A program made the position numbers and the translations under genes. 64,000 nt of DNA, taken from positions 2,294,001 through 2,358,000 of the forward strand of contig JAWWNJ010000010.1 in the NCBI GenBank assembly GCA_037176885.1, written 5' to 3'. Shown here one piece after another: positions 32,851-43,400 of the stretch; position 1 is the stretch's first letter, and every line of letters starts with the position of its first letter. The notes under the pieces were generated by a model that was not told the origin of the DNA, searched no databases, and saw nothing but the letters and a program-made list of their open reading frames with translations. The stretch comes from Favolaschia claudopus. Taxonomy: Eukaryota > Basidiomycota > Agaricomycetes > Agaricales > Mycenaceae.

Positions 32851-35800
32851 GGAGGTAAACCTGCCCATAATACTGCCCCTCCTTCTGCAAAGATATCACC
32901 GCACATGACATTTTTCTCATGCAAGAGACTCATCTCAGAGCTAACCTGCATGACTCTCTAAACTTTCCTGACGGTTTCCACCTGTCTGTCAACTCCCGCA
33001 AATACAACAATTCATTTCAAGATCCCTGGGGCGGTGTTCTAAGCCTCGTAAACGAAAACCTTCGTTCGTCCGTCCGTGCCGACCTCTCAGGGCCCGATCT
33101 TACTGTACTGGAACTTGAAAACGAAGACCTCTTCCTTGTCAACGCCTATATATGCCCCGAGCAATCTCCCTCTCACTCGTGGGCTGTGTACGACCCTTGG
33201 CTCAAGTACACGGAGACCATGGCTCTTCTGCAGCTTACGGGAAAAGGGATAATAAGCATGGGCGATCTGAATGCACGCACCGCAAATGGAGGTGGTTCTG
33301 ATACGGTCCAACGAGACAGCGCAGACGGACACAAACCTGTCTCGCCTCGAGGGACAGCTCTGATTCAACTGTGCAAGGACCATGGATACGAGATCCTCAA
33401 TGGTAACTCTTCGTATGGACCCCACAACGGCAGATACACTTCCTTCCAACCTCAAGGCGAGGCGGTGGTTGACTACGTTATCGTAAACGAAGTAGCTAAG
33501 GCGCGAATAAAAGCCTTCACTGTCTTAGAGCCTGATACTCAATCTGACCACGCGGCCACTGTACTGGACCTCCATGCAAAAAACCTGACTCCGGCACGCC
33601 TGGTATCGCGAAATTGGAAGCCCAAACAACGTGCTGCAAGCCACGCTCGCCCCGGAGCTCAACGTGCTCCGGTGGCCTGCCTCCCGAACGCCACGGAACT
33701 CGACCGTCTCTTTATTGATGCGCTGCAATCCAAACTAAGCCTCCCGCAAAAACTAGCGAAGCTTTTCGGCCCCGTAAGTGCCGCAAGTACCCCACTGGAG
33801 GTCTACGCAGATGGATCCTGCTTGAACAATGGACGAGATAATGCCTCCGCCGGCGCTGGAGTCTTTTGGGGCCCGAATCACCCCTTCAACGAGGCTGTAC
33901 GTGTGCCAGACAATCAAACAAACAATCGAGGTGAAGTCTACGCTATTCTTCGCATCCTCCTGCGAGCCAATACAGCAAAAACTCTTCATATCTATTCTGA
34001 CTCGGAATATACGCTGCAAACAATCACCGAACGCTCACCTGAGGAACACGCACGCCGATGGAAGTGTCCCAACGGTGATCTCTTCCACGACATTGTAACA
34101 CTGCTCAAAATTCGCCGCGCACCCGTAATTTTTATTCAGGTCAGAGGTCACAGTGGGAACAAGCATAATGATGCAGCAGATGAATTGGCGAAGCAGGGGG
34201 CACGAATGCCCGCCGTACCCGGCTACATACCCCTCCCGCCTCCGGCTGAGCTGCCCACATCAAATGAGAATCATAAAATTGACAATGTGTCGACTGTTCC
34301 AAAGGTCTCGTACCGCCCGCTTCCAAAACAAATGAAGCCAGAACAAACCTCGACAATTGATCACTATTCTTCACTCACCGCTCACCGAGACCGTCCGATG
34401 CTGCTCGAAACTCAGCGCCAGTGGCGGGAAGACCTTCTAGAGGCTAAATCCGAGCGCGAGTTCTGGGTCGTCGCAAAAAACATAATGAACCCGAAAAAAT
34501 CAGCCTCTGCATTTTCCGCTGAGACCCTGAAGGAGGAGTTTGTAGTCCGAATGAACCCAATACACCCTACCCCACAATCGTTTGATCACGATAGGTTAGG
34601 ATTCAATCGGGCCCTCGCTGCAGCAATACCGGAGCGGACCCGCGATGAAACTCCGGACCAGATTTTCTCTCACCCGTTTGATGAGGAAGAGATGGAAGAT
34701 GCCAAGGAACGCCTTCGCGAACATCCACCGACGAGCTCGCGTGGCTATGACCAGCAAAGCTACGCCGACGTATGCGGTCTTGAGAATGATATCCTGTGTA
34801 ATCTGGTCAACCGATGTATGCACGACAATGACGCTCCATCCGTATGGCTTCTTACAGTCCTGATAGGGCTTCTTAAGCGAGGCAAAGATAGAGGCGACCC
34901 GAGAAACTACCGGACAATTGGACTGGAAAGCTGTTTCTTAAAACTCGTAACCCTGCTAATTCACATGCGACTCACAAAATGGTGCCTTGCCGCAGGCATG
35001 CTCCCCCCATCTCAGAATGGATTTCGCGCTGGATACCGCACCAACGATAACATGTTCATTCTGCGGTGCGCAATTGATCGAGCCCGAGCTCTTGGAAAGC
35101 CACTGTTTGCTATGTTTGCTGACTTGAGCAATGCGTTCCCCTCTACGGACCAGCCAACACTTTGGCTCAAAATGCGGGCCGCTGGCGCAGGGGGTGCAAT
35201 TTTCGATTGGCTCAGAATGCTGTATCGAAGAATGACGTACATTGTTCGCCACGAGTCTGAGACGTCTTCAATGTTCCGCGCACTGATTGGGATCCTCATT
35301 GGCGACACCTCTTCGCCCATCCTGTGGACTCTGTACTTATCAGACTTCAAATTACTCTCAGATGCGACGACAGACTTACTGCTTGCCGGCATCTTCATCA
35401 CGAACCTGGAGCAAGCCGATGATATAGTCTTGCTGTCTCTGACTCCTGAGGGCACTCAGCGGAAGATGAACGCGCTGTGGAAATGGTGCGGCGTAAATTT
35501 CATGGTCATCAACGCGATTAAATCAATGTTGATGATTTTCGGTCAACTTCCGAAATCGCTGCCCGCTTTCACGTTCGGAGGAGATCCCGTATCCATCGTA
35601 AAATCCGCAAAGTATGTGGGATTCAATTTGAACTCTACAAAGAGAAATATCTTCCACGACCACTATGAGAACAAAGCAAGCAAAGCAAGGGCTGTAGCAA
35701 ATACCTTACTCGGACTCGAGTCGATGGTTGGCACACTGCCGGCTTGGGAAGCGCGCAAACTCTACATGTCTCTCGTAGACCCGCACCTCAGCCATGGCTG

Positions 35801-36781
35801 TGAGGTCAGCCTGGATGTCGATCTTGACCTTCTCAAACCCCTTGAAGATGTGCAACACGACTTCCTGCGACGAATCCTCGGTGTTAACAAGCGCTCACTA
35901 ATTGCACCCTTGTTCACGGAAACTGGCTTAGTTCCGTTGCGTTTCCGTCGAGTAATTATGGCATTGACGCACCTGAAGTACCTACTCGCCGCGAACGATG
36001 AAAGACTCGTAAAAGCTGCGGCGTGTGATTCAGTTCTGCTCTGGGACTCTGGCAACACTTCTTGGGCCATGGATCTTCATTTTGTGATCAGCAAGCTACC
36101 CTTCCATGTCGTGATGCCAAACCTGTTGACTATTAACGCGAAGTCTGTCGACGAGGTCATAAAGTCCATCAATGCCGGTCTTCGAACTTACCTACAATGG
36201 TTTATCGACGACCCCAACTCGCCAAAATTGTACCTCTTGCGGGGAAGGTTGGAACCGGAGAAAGACCGCGGGCCTGTTCACAAAACACTGCAATTCCGTC
36301 ATTACTTGAATGTAGTGAACCCAAATCATCGGAAAGCACTTACGCAGTTACTGTTATCAAGCCACTGTCTAGCCCTGGAAAGATTGCGCTGGGTTGAGCT
36401 CCGTCGCCCAAGAATTGATCGCAATTTGAGAGTTTGCAGATTCTGTAGAACCGAGATCGAGTCGCCTGAACACGCCTTACTCGAACGCGAAGCTAGCCCG
36501 GAACTCATTACCCTCCGAAAGGATTTTTTGATTAAGATGAGGAATGATTTACCAGGGTTGCCGCAACTGAACTCGATGCCGACGGCGGTGTTCTTCTCGA
36601 AGATGGTTGCTTACAGAGAAACTATCTCTCTCGTCGCGAAATTCGCGTATGAAGTGATCTCGGTGTTCCAGGCAGTTCCGATGTATGTTCCTCCTCTTCC
36701 TGTAGATTGGCTGACAATACCGCGACGGAATCACTAGTTTGTATTCTTACCACAGCTGTTCTGCTTTAGATAGACGTTCGA
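32850..36781 (+). mobile_element. 5'-truncated non-LTR retrotransposon (LINE)
   Basis: Coding sequence of a LINE polyprotein from inside its endonuclease domain to the C-terminal zinc motif. The left boundary is approximate: an AACGGAGG stretch at about 32852 resembles the N-terminal Asn-Gly motif of the endonuclease but is in another frame. No poly(A) tail precedes the LTR at 36782, so the 3' end was probably cut off by insertion of the Gypsy element. The remainder would lie beyond the right edge of the window. Confidence 0.75.
32919..36737 (+). CDS. LINE polyprotein: endonuclease (partial) - RNase H - reverse transcriptase
   Basis: A 1,272-codon uninterrupted frame. It opens at the catalytic Glu motif QETHL of an exonuclease/endonuclease/phosphatase domain, so the first strand of that domain is missing. 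MGDLNAR (about 114-120) and SDHAAT (209-214) are the later catalytic motifs. An RNase H domain follows at about 294-428, with D298, E339, D361 and D421 (YADGS, RGEVYA, YSDSEY, DAADELA). The reverse transcriptase spans roughly 640-930, with FADLSNAF (A motif) and QADDIVLLS at the C motif, where Tyr/Phe is replaced by Gln. The zinc motif near the C-terminus (CRFC...EHALLER) has Arg where the last Cys is expected. Reading frame is intact although the copy is truncated, so it is dead or dependent on others. Confidence 0.85.
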   Translation: MQETHLRANLHDSLNFPDGFHLSVNSRKYNNSFQDPWGGVLSLVNENLRSSVRADLSGPDLTVLELENEDLFLVNAYICPEQSPSHSWAVYDPWLKYTETMALLQLTGKGIISMGDLNARTANGGGSDTVQRDSADGHKPVSPRGTALIQLCKDHGYEILNGNSSYGPHNGRYTSFQPQGEAVVDYVIVNEVAKARIKAFTVLEPDTQSDHAATVLDLHAKNLTPARLVSRNWKPKQRAASHARPGAQRAPVACLPNATELDRLFIDALQSKLSLPQKLAKLFGPVSAASTPLEVYADGSCLNNGRDNASAGAGVFWGPNHPFNEAVRVPDNQTNNRGEVYAILRILLRANTAKTLHIYSDSEYTLQTITERSPEEHARRWKCPNGDLFHDIVTLLKIRRAPVIFIQVRGHSGNKHNDAADELAKQGARMPAVPGYIPLPPPAELPTSNENHKIDNVSTVPKVSYRPLPKQMKPEQTSTIDHYSSLTAHRDRPMLLETQRQWREDLLEAKSEREFWVVAKNIMNPKKSASAFSAETLKEEFVVRMNPIHPTPQSFDHDRLGFNRALAAAIPERTRDETPDQIFSHPFDEEEMEDAKERLREHPPTSSRGYDQQSYADVCGLENDILCNLVNRCMHDNDAPSVWLLTVLIGLLKRGKDRGDPRNYRTIGLESCFLKLVTLLIHMRLTKWCLAAGMLPPSQNGFRAGYRTNDNMFILRCAIDRARALGKPLFAMFADLSNAFPSTDQPTLWLKMRAAGAGGAIFDWLRMLYRRMTYIVRHESETSSMFRALIGILIGDTSSPILWTLYLSDFKLLSDATTDLLLAGIFITNLEQADDIVLLSLTPEGTQRKMNALWKWCGVNFMVINAIKSMLMIFGQLPKSLPAFTFGGDPVSIVKSAKYVGFNLNSTKRNIFHDHYENKASKARAVANTLLGLESMVGTLPAWEARKLYMSLVDPHLSHGCEVSLDVDLDLLKPLEDVQHDFLRRILGVNKRSLIAPLFTETGLVPLRFRRVIMALTHLKYLLAANDERLVKAAACDSVLLWDSGNTSWAMDLHFVISKLPFHVVMPNLLTINAKSVDEVIKSINAGLRTYLQWFIDDPNSPKLYLLRGRLEPEKDRGPVHKTLQFRHYLNVVNPNHRKALTQLLLSSHCLALERLRWVELRRPRIDRNLRVCRFCRTEIESPEHALLEREASPELITLRKDFLIKMRNDLPGLPQLNSMPTAVFFSKMVAYRETISLVAKFAYEVISVFQAVPMYVPPLPVDWLTIPRRNH

Positions 36782-37191
36782 TGTGAAGCCTATGAGCTTC
36801 GGTCGGGGCTTCTCGCAAGACGAGACCTTCAGGGTAGAGGACTGGGGTCCTCAACCCTACCTGCGGATGATTAGACAGTCGCAGGTAGAGGCGAGTTCAC
36901 GCGCGAAGCGGAACTCTAGCCTGTATCCCGGGATCGGGACGTTGTCACCCAACGCTGGGCTCTTGCAGCCAAGAGTAGCGGGTAGTTGTACGGGTACCCA
37001 GCCAGAGTCTTCTATGTTGAATATTGAGCGCCCGCAGGCCCGTTGCGTTCGTTGTTTAAGAAAGCATAGTGGTGGGCAGAGGTAAGTTGTATATTGTTTT
37101 GCTACAACAACTACAGTAAACAGATGTAAACTACAATGATCGCACTATATACAATATATGAAATATATACGAATAATATCTACCCGTCACA
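36782..37191 (-). repeat. 3' LTR of the chromodomain Gypsy element
   Basis: In element orientation it begins TGTGACGGG and ends GGCTTCACA, with 5-bp TGTGA/TCACA inverted ends. It is about 410 bp long and AT-rich near its start. A G-rich tract sits directly upstream in the element sense. The partner LTR is outside the window, so the ends are assigned from the TG...CA rule and the adjacent tract only. Confidence 0.6.
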
Positions 37192-37203
37192 GTGCCCCCC
37201 AGT
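37192..37203 (-). promoter_or_regulatory. Polypurine tract of the chromodomain Gypsy element
   Basis: In the element sense the bases ACTGGGGGGCAC lie immediately before the LTR start. A G-run in this position is the usual primer site for plus-strand DNA synthesis in LTR elements. Confidence 0.55.
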
Positions 37204-37212
37204 GCGGAAGCG

Positions 37213-40200
37213 CTAGTTTTCATCCATCGCATCGTCGTCCTCGTCAGCGTCCGGCACAAATTCCTCCTGGTCAATGAACCAATCAATCTCGTCGTCCGTC
37301 CACGGCCAACCAGCAAATCTCTCGGGTTCCGGCGAAGGAGAGCGGACCAACACTTCAATTCGAGACACGCGCTTGTCAGTGCGACGATGAGTCCGTCGTC
37401 GCTTGGGCCTTTCCACCGTCAATACTCTTTCTTGTAACTTAACGTCGACCCTATGCATCAATTTCTCTTTCGAGTCGTCGGGCGATGTTTGCGTCCCAGA
37501 GATACGTTCTATGAGGCGATCAGAGCGTGGAGATTCGTCGACGAGCATAGTCGAGGGAGTGGTCGGGCCGGATAATCGTTCGAGGAGAGGAGGACCTTCA
37601 GCGCTCGGTCCAGAAGTGCTATCCGCCGGCTGGTTCGGCTCAGTCAAGCGTTCCAGTAGACGGGGCGGGCGAGATTCCGGGTCCGTGAGACGGTCGACCA
37701 AGGTGAGAGTTCGGCGCCTATGATCCTCAACGGTGGGGCCGGCCGACTGAGAACCAGTTTGGGACTCGCGTTTTTCTCGCATTGCTCTCGGTTCTCGAGG
37801 GATTTCCTTGCGGGGACGAACGCTCGAGCTAGCCTCCGTCGAGGGCGATCGTGCTCGCTTGCGACGTGTATCCTCCGTTGGCACAACTGGATCCCTCTGA
37901 ACGCTCGTCGTTCCGCCCTGTCGCCGAAGGAACTCTTCTCGCTCAGATGCCATCATGACACGCTGAAGTCGGGCTACATCCCGCGCTCGAGCTAACTCGC
38001 GGCTGATTGGAGCGGGCTGGTTACGGGGAAGAGTCGCGGGGCTTTCTCGACGCATCTCAGGCGGAGTAGGCTCCCTACGGATTCGCGGGATGGAGGGAAG
38101 ACGAGATATTCGTCCTGACCGTTCCGGAGAAGGGGTTCTGGTCAAGCTTCGTCTACCAATTCCCATTGTTACCCGCCGGAACTCGACTTCATCCAAGAAT
38201 ACCGCTCCTCCCGTGATTCGACGATTGTCCAAGGCAGCCAGAAATAACCGTTCAGCGTTAGACGTTGTCGTCAGTTCCACGACATAGTCCGCTTGATAGC
38301 TCTCCAAGACCCGACGATAGAGGCCCACGATAGAGGCCGCCTCAAATCCTCCGCCAACGCTGCTTAGCCAGGCTCTAATCTCCGACAGATTGATAGAGTA
38401 CCCAAGACCCTTGAGTAGGACGTAAAGGCTCGCAGACCTCCCTCGACTATCCGAGATCGGAGACGCTTCGCGTCTCAACGATTCACCCTGCGCTGAAGTC
38501 GTGAGCCCCTGCATGGCGTCAAGAGCGTCGCTCATGACCGCGTCGACCCCTTCAGCGAATAAGTCATGCTCCGGAACAGGCGAAGAGGCGCGGGACGGAG
38601 GGTTCGAGGAGGGGCCCAAAGAAACTTCGTCTTCGTCGATTGGACGAGGGCGACCCTCTGTCGGGGGCGTTCCGAGCGGCTGCACCACAGGCAGTTCGTC
38701 GACGACCATCGGTGTAGGTTCTTCTTCCGCAGCGACGGGCCTCAGCTCGGGTTCCTTCGTCTCAAGCTCAGGCGGAGTATATTCAGCTCCGACCATAGCT
38801 GGGTGAGGCTCCTCGCTGGGGTACATCCATAACGACGGCTGGTGCGTAATCCACTTGTCGTTAGAGCGGGCGCCAAATGGCCAAGTAGGAGCGGGTCGAC
38901 CGAATTGAGGATCCATTCCCGCTAGCGAAGGCGGTAGGGGCGGCATGGACGCAATGATGAGTTTGCGCTTGCGGGTTCGATCAAACCACATTTCATCCTC
39001 GTCCTCCATGTTCGCCTTCCCCTTTCTCTTTCCTCCTTCCAGTCGCATGATTGGGCCAACGTCTGGCTCGTCGTATTCCGGGAGGACTTCGCGAAATACA
39101 CTCCAGGATCCCTTGGGGTTCGCCTTGGCCGCTACCTTAGGAGGCCGTAGATGGGCGCGGACGTCTTCCACAGAGTTCATATCGTCGACGAGGTGAGGAA
39201 TTTGACCACAGGAGAGGAAGTTCCGTTTGCCAGTAAACACTCGACCTTACCCTTTCCAGACTGGACAGGGAGGGAGCGTCTAGCGCAAAGGCAGGCTGCT
39301 CGTAACTCGTGAAGCCAAGTCCCGAGGCAGCCACGAGGTCGTACCCATTGTGGGGGCTGCAAAGTCCTTCCACGAGCGTTCCATGCACAAAAGACGAGAA
39401 GATTCTGTCCGATTCGACGCCTTCAGCGACTTCACTGATGACGAAGCAAGGAAGGCGAGCGACGTGCAGCAACCAGTCGACGGTGAGTCTATCCACCCCA
39501 TTAATCCAAGTCCCGAGGTAGGCGTCGTCGGCGAGGGGAATCGGAACAGGACTCGAGGAGTTCTCTCTGCTCACAGAGGTCTCAACTCGGAGCCTAGCTA
39601 GCGTGTACCACGCTTGTTTCTCCTTGATTCCCCTATGAATGTGGACAAGCCGGTCGAGAGCCTCCTCGTAGTCTTTGACATCCCTCAAACGCTCTATGTC
39701 TTGCTGTCGAGGCGGCTTTGGACGTTGAGAGCAAAGGGCAGGGTGAGAGCTGAGGAGCTGAGGAACGACGTGGCCGATGAAATCTTCCAGTTCCTGATTC
39801 CGAATCAGCAGGGTAGAGACGTGGGTCTCCTCGACCTGCCCTCCGCCTTCCGTTTCATACCAGGCGGACATGACGGATTCGTACTCGACTTCTCCAGCAG
39901 TCCGCTCGCCGTCCCTTTTGATGAACCCCAGCCAAGGCATGTCTTTGGCGTAGGGTTGTGGGTTTTGAGCGGTGTCGTACCGTCCGCAGTGTCCCGTCAC
40001 ATCTTCGCTGTTCCAGTTCGACGGCAGTGAAGCCAGAAACCAACGGCGCAGCTCCTCCCGGATAGAAGGGATCTTGACAAGAGTTGGGGCTCCATATCAT
40101 CCAGCGCTTTCCCGACGTTTCCACGATTCTAGATTTGACGCGTTGTAATCCTTCAAGTCGATGATCGAACCCAGTGTTGATAGCGGAGGGAAAATCGTCG

Positions 40201-40310
40201 TAGCCATGACCGCTCCGTAGACGAGAGGTGGAGAATCTTTTGGAATCCATTTTTTGCTGCTCGTGAACCTTTTGAGGCGGAGTCTCGCGTTCGGACTCAC
40301 GCTTCTCGTT
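37213..40310 (-). pseudogene. Extra ORF of unknown function downstream of pol in the Gypsy element
   Basis: Minus-strand coding sequence of roughly 1,000 codons, split by about three frameshifts (near 40,130, 40,008 and 39,235). The N-terminal half has blocks such as DPFYPGGAAPLVSGF, MPWLGFIKRDGERTAGEVEY and DAYLGTWINGVDRLTVDWLL. These resemble a basidiomycete family of unknown function that I recall only from uncharacterised proteins. The C-terminal half is a 675-codon frame, Pro/Arg/Glu-rich and disordered, ending in an acidic DADEDDDAMDEN tail. It lies between the chromodomain and the 3' LTR, where some retroelements carry env-like or captured genes. No signal peptide or fusion-type hydrophobic segment is visible, so an envelope role is not supported. 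Confidence 0.55.
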
Positions 40311-40411
40311 GTTCTAGGCTAGTAACAGTCGAGGCGGAGCCACACGTTCGGGCTCACACTGCTCTGCAGTTTGCTGCCTCCCTTTACTCGGAGTCTCGCG
40401 TTCGGACTCGA
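40274..40411 (-). repeat. Three spaced hairpin-forming repeats between pol and the extra ORF
   Basis: Three imperfect ~25-bp repeats start at 40280, 40337 and 40391 (spacing 57 and 54 bp). Each has a 5-bp stem and a 9-base loop ending GTTCG. The first and third stems are GAGTC/GACTC; the second is GAGCC/GGCTC, so both arms changed together. They fall in the gap between the pol stop and the extra ORF. Confidence 0.6.
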
Positions 40412-40498
40412 CGAGGTAAAAGACAAGATGGATTTGATCTGATAGGGCACCTGTAGCCAAACAAGGCTAAACTTCGGATTTATCGGTTTTAGTCGGAC

Positions 40499-43400
40499 TC
40501 AGATCGAGTCCAAGTATTGCCGTTTAATCTCTGGCGCATTGCGCAGATCGTATTCGGAAACCCAGGTGTCCTCGGACGGTTCGTAACCTTTCCATCTAAC
40601 CAGGTACATCCTTCTGTTCCCATTTCTCCTTTTCGCCATACGATGACCCAGAATAGCTTCAACTTCGTACTCCTCAGAGGCATTGAGTATGTCTCTGGTC
40701 GGAGGCAAGACTACACGTTCACCGAATTCAGCATCAGAAATTCGATACTTCCGCAAATGCGCAAGATTGAACACTGGGTGCATAGGGTAGTTGTCCGGCA
40801 GACGCAATCGGTAGACCAAGGGGTTGATTTTCTCCATGACTTCGAAAGGACCAATAGTTCTTTGAACAAGCTTCTTACCAGTCCCTTTGACGTCCACCAG
40901 CTTGAGAGTGTGAGGATTAACGAGAACCAGATCTCCAGGTTCCAGCGCTTCGACAGGTCGGCGTCCCTTGTTATAAGCCCGAGCTTGTTTCTCTTGCGCT
41001 AAAACCAGCGCGTCTCGGGCAGCCTGACGATGTCTCTCCATAACGGCAATGTACTCTCAGCTTTCTGACTGGCTAAGAATGGTCGGCGAGCCGGATCGCG
41101 GCTGGGCACCAAGAGCCCGGCTGCTCCCCTGGGTTGATATCCCATGAGCAGAAAATCAGGAGTATAGCCCGTGGAGCTATGAACCGAAGAATTGTACGCT
41201 CTGGCAGCCTCACTGAGCCATCTAGCCCAGGAGGTCCTGTCCGTCGCGACGTATGCTCTCAGCATCTGCTCAATATACGCGTTCAACACCTCCGTCTGAC
41301 CGTCCGTTTGAGGGTGATGAGAGGATGATAGAGCCATAACGCTCCCATAGTACTCAACGACTGATCGCCAAAAAGCGGTGGACCAACGCTTGTCCCTATC
41401 CGCTATAATCCTCTCCGGTAGGCCGTAGACGTTGGCTACTCTCTCCACGAATATCTTCGCGAAGCCTTCTTGAGAGAGTTTGTCGTGCGTAGGAACAATG
41501 ATGGCGTATTTGGTGAGTTTGTCGACAACCACCATATCGCGGTGAATTTCTCGATCCCAGAAGGCGGTAATCCAGTAATGAGATCCAAGGACACGGTAGA
41601 GAAAGGCTTGGAAGGAATATGAGAAGGCCGGAGGCCGCCCATGGGCGCTCGACGGTCAATCTTAATTTTTTGGCACACATCACATGCGGGAGTGAACGTA
41701 TCCACGTCCTTGTTCATTTGAGGCCAGAAGAACAACTCTCTTAATCGAGCTAAAAGTTTCTCCGGTCCTGCGTGCGCACTCTCCGTGGCGTTGTCGTGCA
41801 TCCATTTCATAATGAACGGTACCTTCCTCCGAGGAACGCATAACCTGGCGTTCCAATCCGCATCCAAGAAATACAGCAATCCATTGCGTCCCTTCTCGAA
41901 TCTCGACGGGGTAAGCAAGGTTTCGGGATTAGGCGCGGCTTCAGCGTAATATTTGCGGAAGGTTGGATCTCTTTTATACTCCTTCGCAAAGTCCTTCAAG
42001 AATTCGGGCTTAGCTGATATCAGCAAATGCGCGCGGTTCTCCCAATCCTCTTCCGGCGGATCTTCAGGAGCCTCAACTCCCGTCGGATACGTCCAATGAT
42101 CAGAAGCTGGGAACGGCATCTCATCCTCCACCCCCACTACTTCTTCCACTTCCTCCTTTGCTTCATCGGTCGAGATAGCGGGCCCTTCGACTCCCGGAGA
42201 CTGCTCAAGCTTTTCCTTCTGCCTTCGCGTCATCACGGGGAAAGTCTCTTTCCTTTCCAGTACATCTTCCCACCAAAACGCAACAAAGGCAGCCCTGCGA
42301 GCCTTGGAAAACGAGTCCTTATCTTCCGCGGTCTGAGCTCTCTCCTGCTTCTCGTGGTCTTGCACGATAGCCGGAATGTCGTCGCGAATTGGCGAACTGT
42401 GCGGCGGTATTCGAGGGAGCCTAGACAGGGGGTCCACATTCGAATGTATTCTGCCAGCCCGATGCACAATCTTCAATCCGGGATAGGCAGCGAACACTGC
42501 CCCCCACGCCGCCAATCGCCTATTCGCGTTCTCGTATACACGAGCCCACTGCAAGGCGGCGTGATCCGTTACAAGGATGATCTTCTCCCCTTCAATGAAC
42601 GGTTGGAACTTCACTAAGGCTTCCTTCGCGCCCAATGCTTCTCTCTCAGTCGCGCTGTAGTTCCTCTCCGCTGGCTTCATCGACCGACTCCAATAAGCGA
42701 TAACTCGCTCCACATGCACCGTCGTCTCCTCAAACTCGTTTGCCCATAAGTCGTCGCCTGTAACCTCCTCTATCTCCTTCGTCAATCCAACGAATAAGCG
42801 AGGGACGCTTAGTCCCGCTTCCCATGCCGCCTTCAGCCTATCGTATACCGATGTACCTTTGAGGTCCTTAACGAGCATGGGCTGCACTTGTTGCAAGCTA
42901 GCGCCCATCGCAAAATCGGAGGCGTCGGTGTATAGTCGGTAAGGGCGGCCCTGAATCGGATGACCCAGAACCGGTGACGAAGCTAACGCGTCTTTTGCCT
43001 GCCGAAAGGCAGTTTCATGTTCAGCTAACCATTCAAACTTCACTCCCTTTTGAGGAGTTTGAATAGCGGCGCCGCAATGAACGCGTAGAAAGGTATGTAC
43101 GCTGCAAAGTAGACGCACATCCCCAAGAACTTTTGCAAATCGTTCATGGACGTAGGGGAAGCCAGCTCCAAAATCGCCGCTACCTTCTCCTTATGAGTAG
43201 ATAGCCCCAGTCGAGAGACTTTCTGACCCAGCAGAAGAATTGAGGAATACCCAACAAAGCATTTAGCGGGAGACAGAGTTATCCCCGCTCTGGCTATTGC
43301 CCCTAGCACCGCATCCAAGTGCTGTAAATGTTCCGTCCAGCTCTTGGAGAATACGACAATGTCGTCGATGTAGACCAGCGTAAAGATCCAAAGGTAAGGA

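Noticed and set aside
32449..32961. A 170-codon plus-strand frame before the LINE
   Set aside because: It covers the 3' flank of the membrane-protein gene and enters the LINE in the wrong frame for the endonuclease.
36783..37085. A 100-codon plus-strand frame at the LINE/Gypsy boundary
   Set aside because: It lies in the LTR of the minus-strand Gypsy element, starts with GTG and has no recognisable content.
40274..40411. The three hairpin repeats as a CRISPR-like array
   Set aside because: Only three imperfect units in a eukaryotic retroelement, with related rather than unique spacers and no cas genes.
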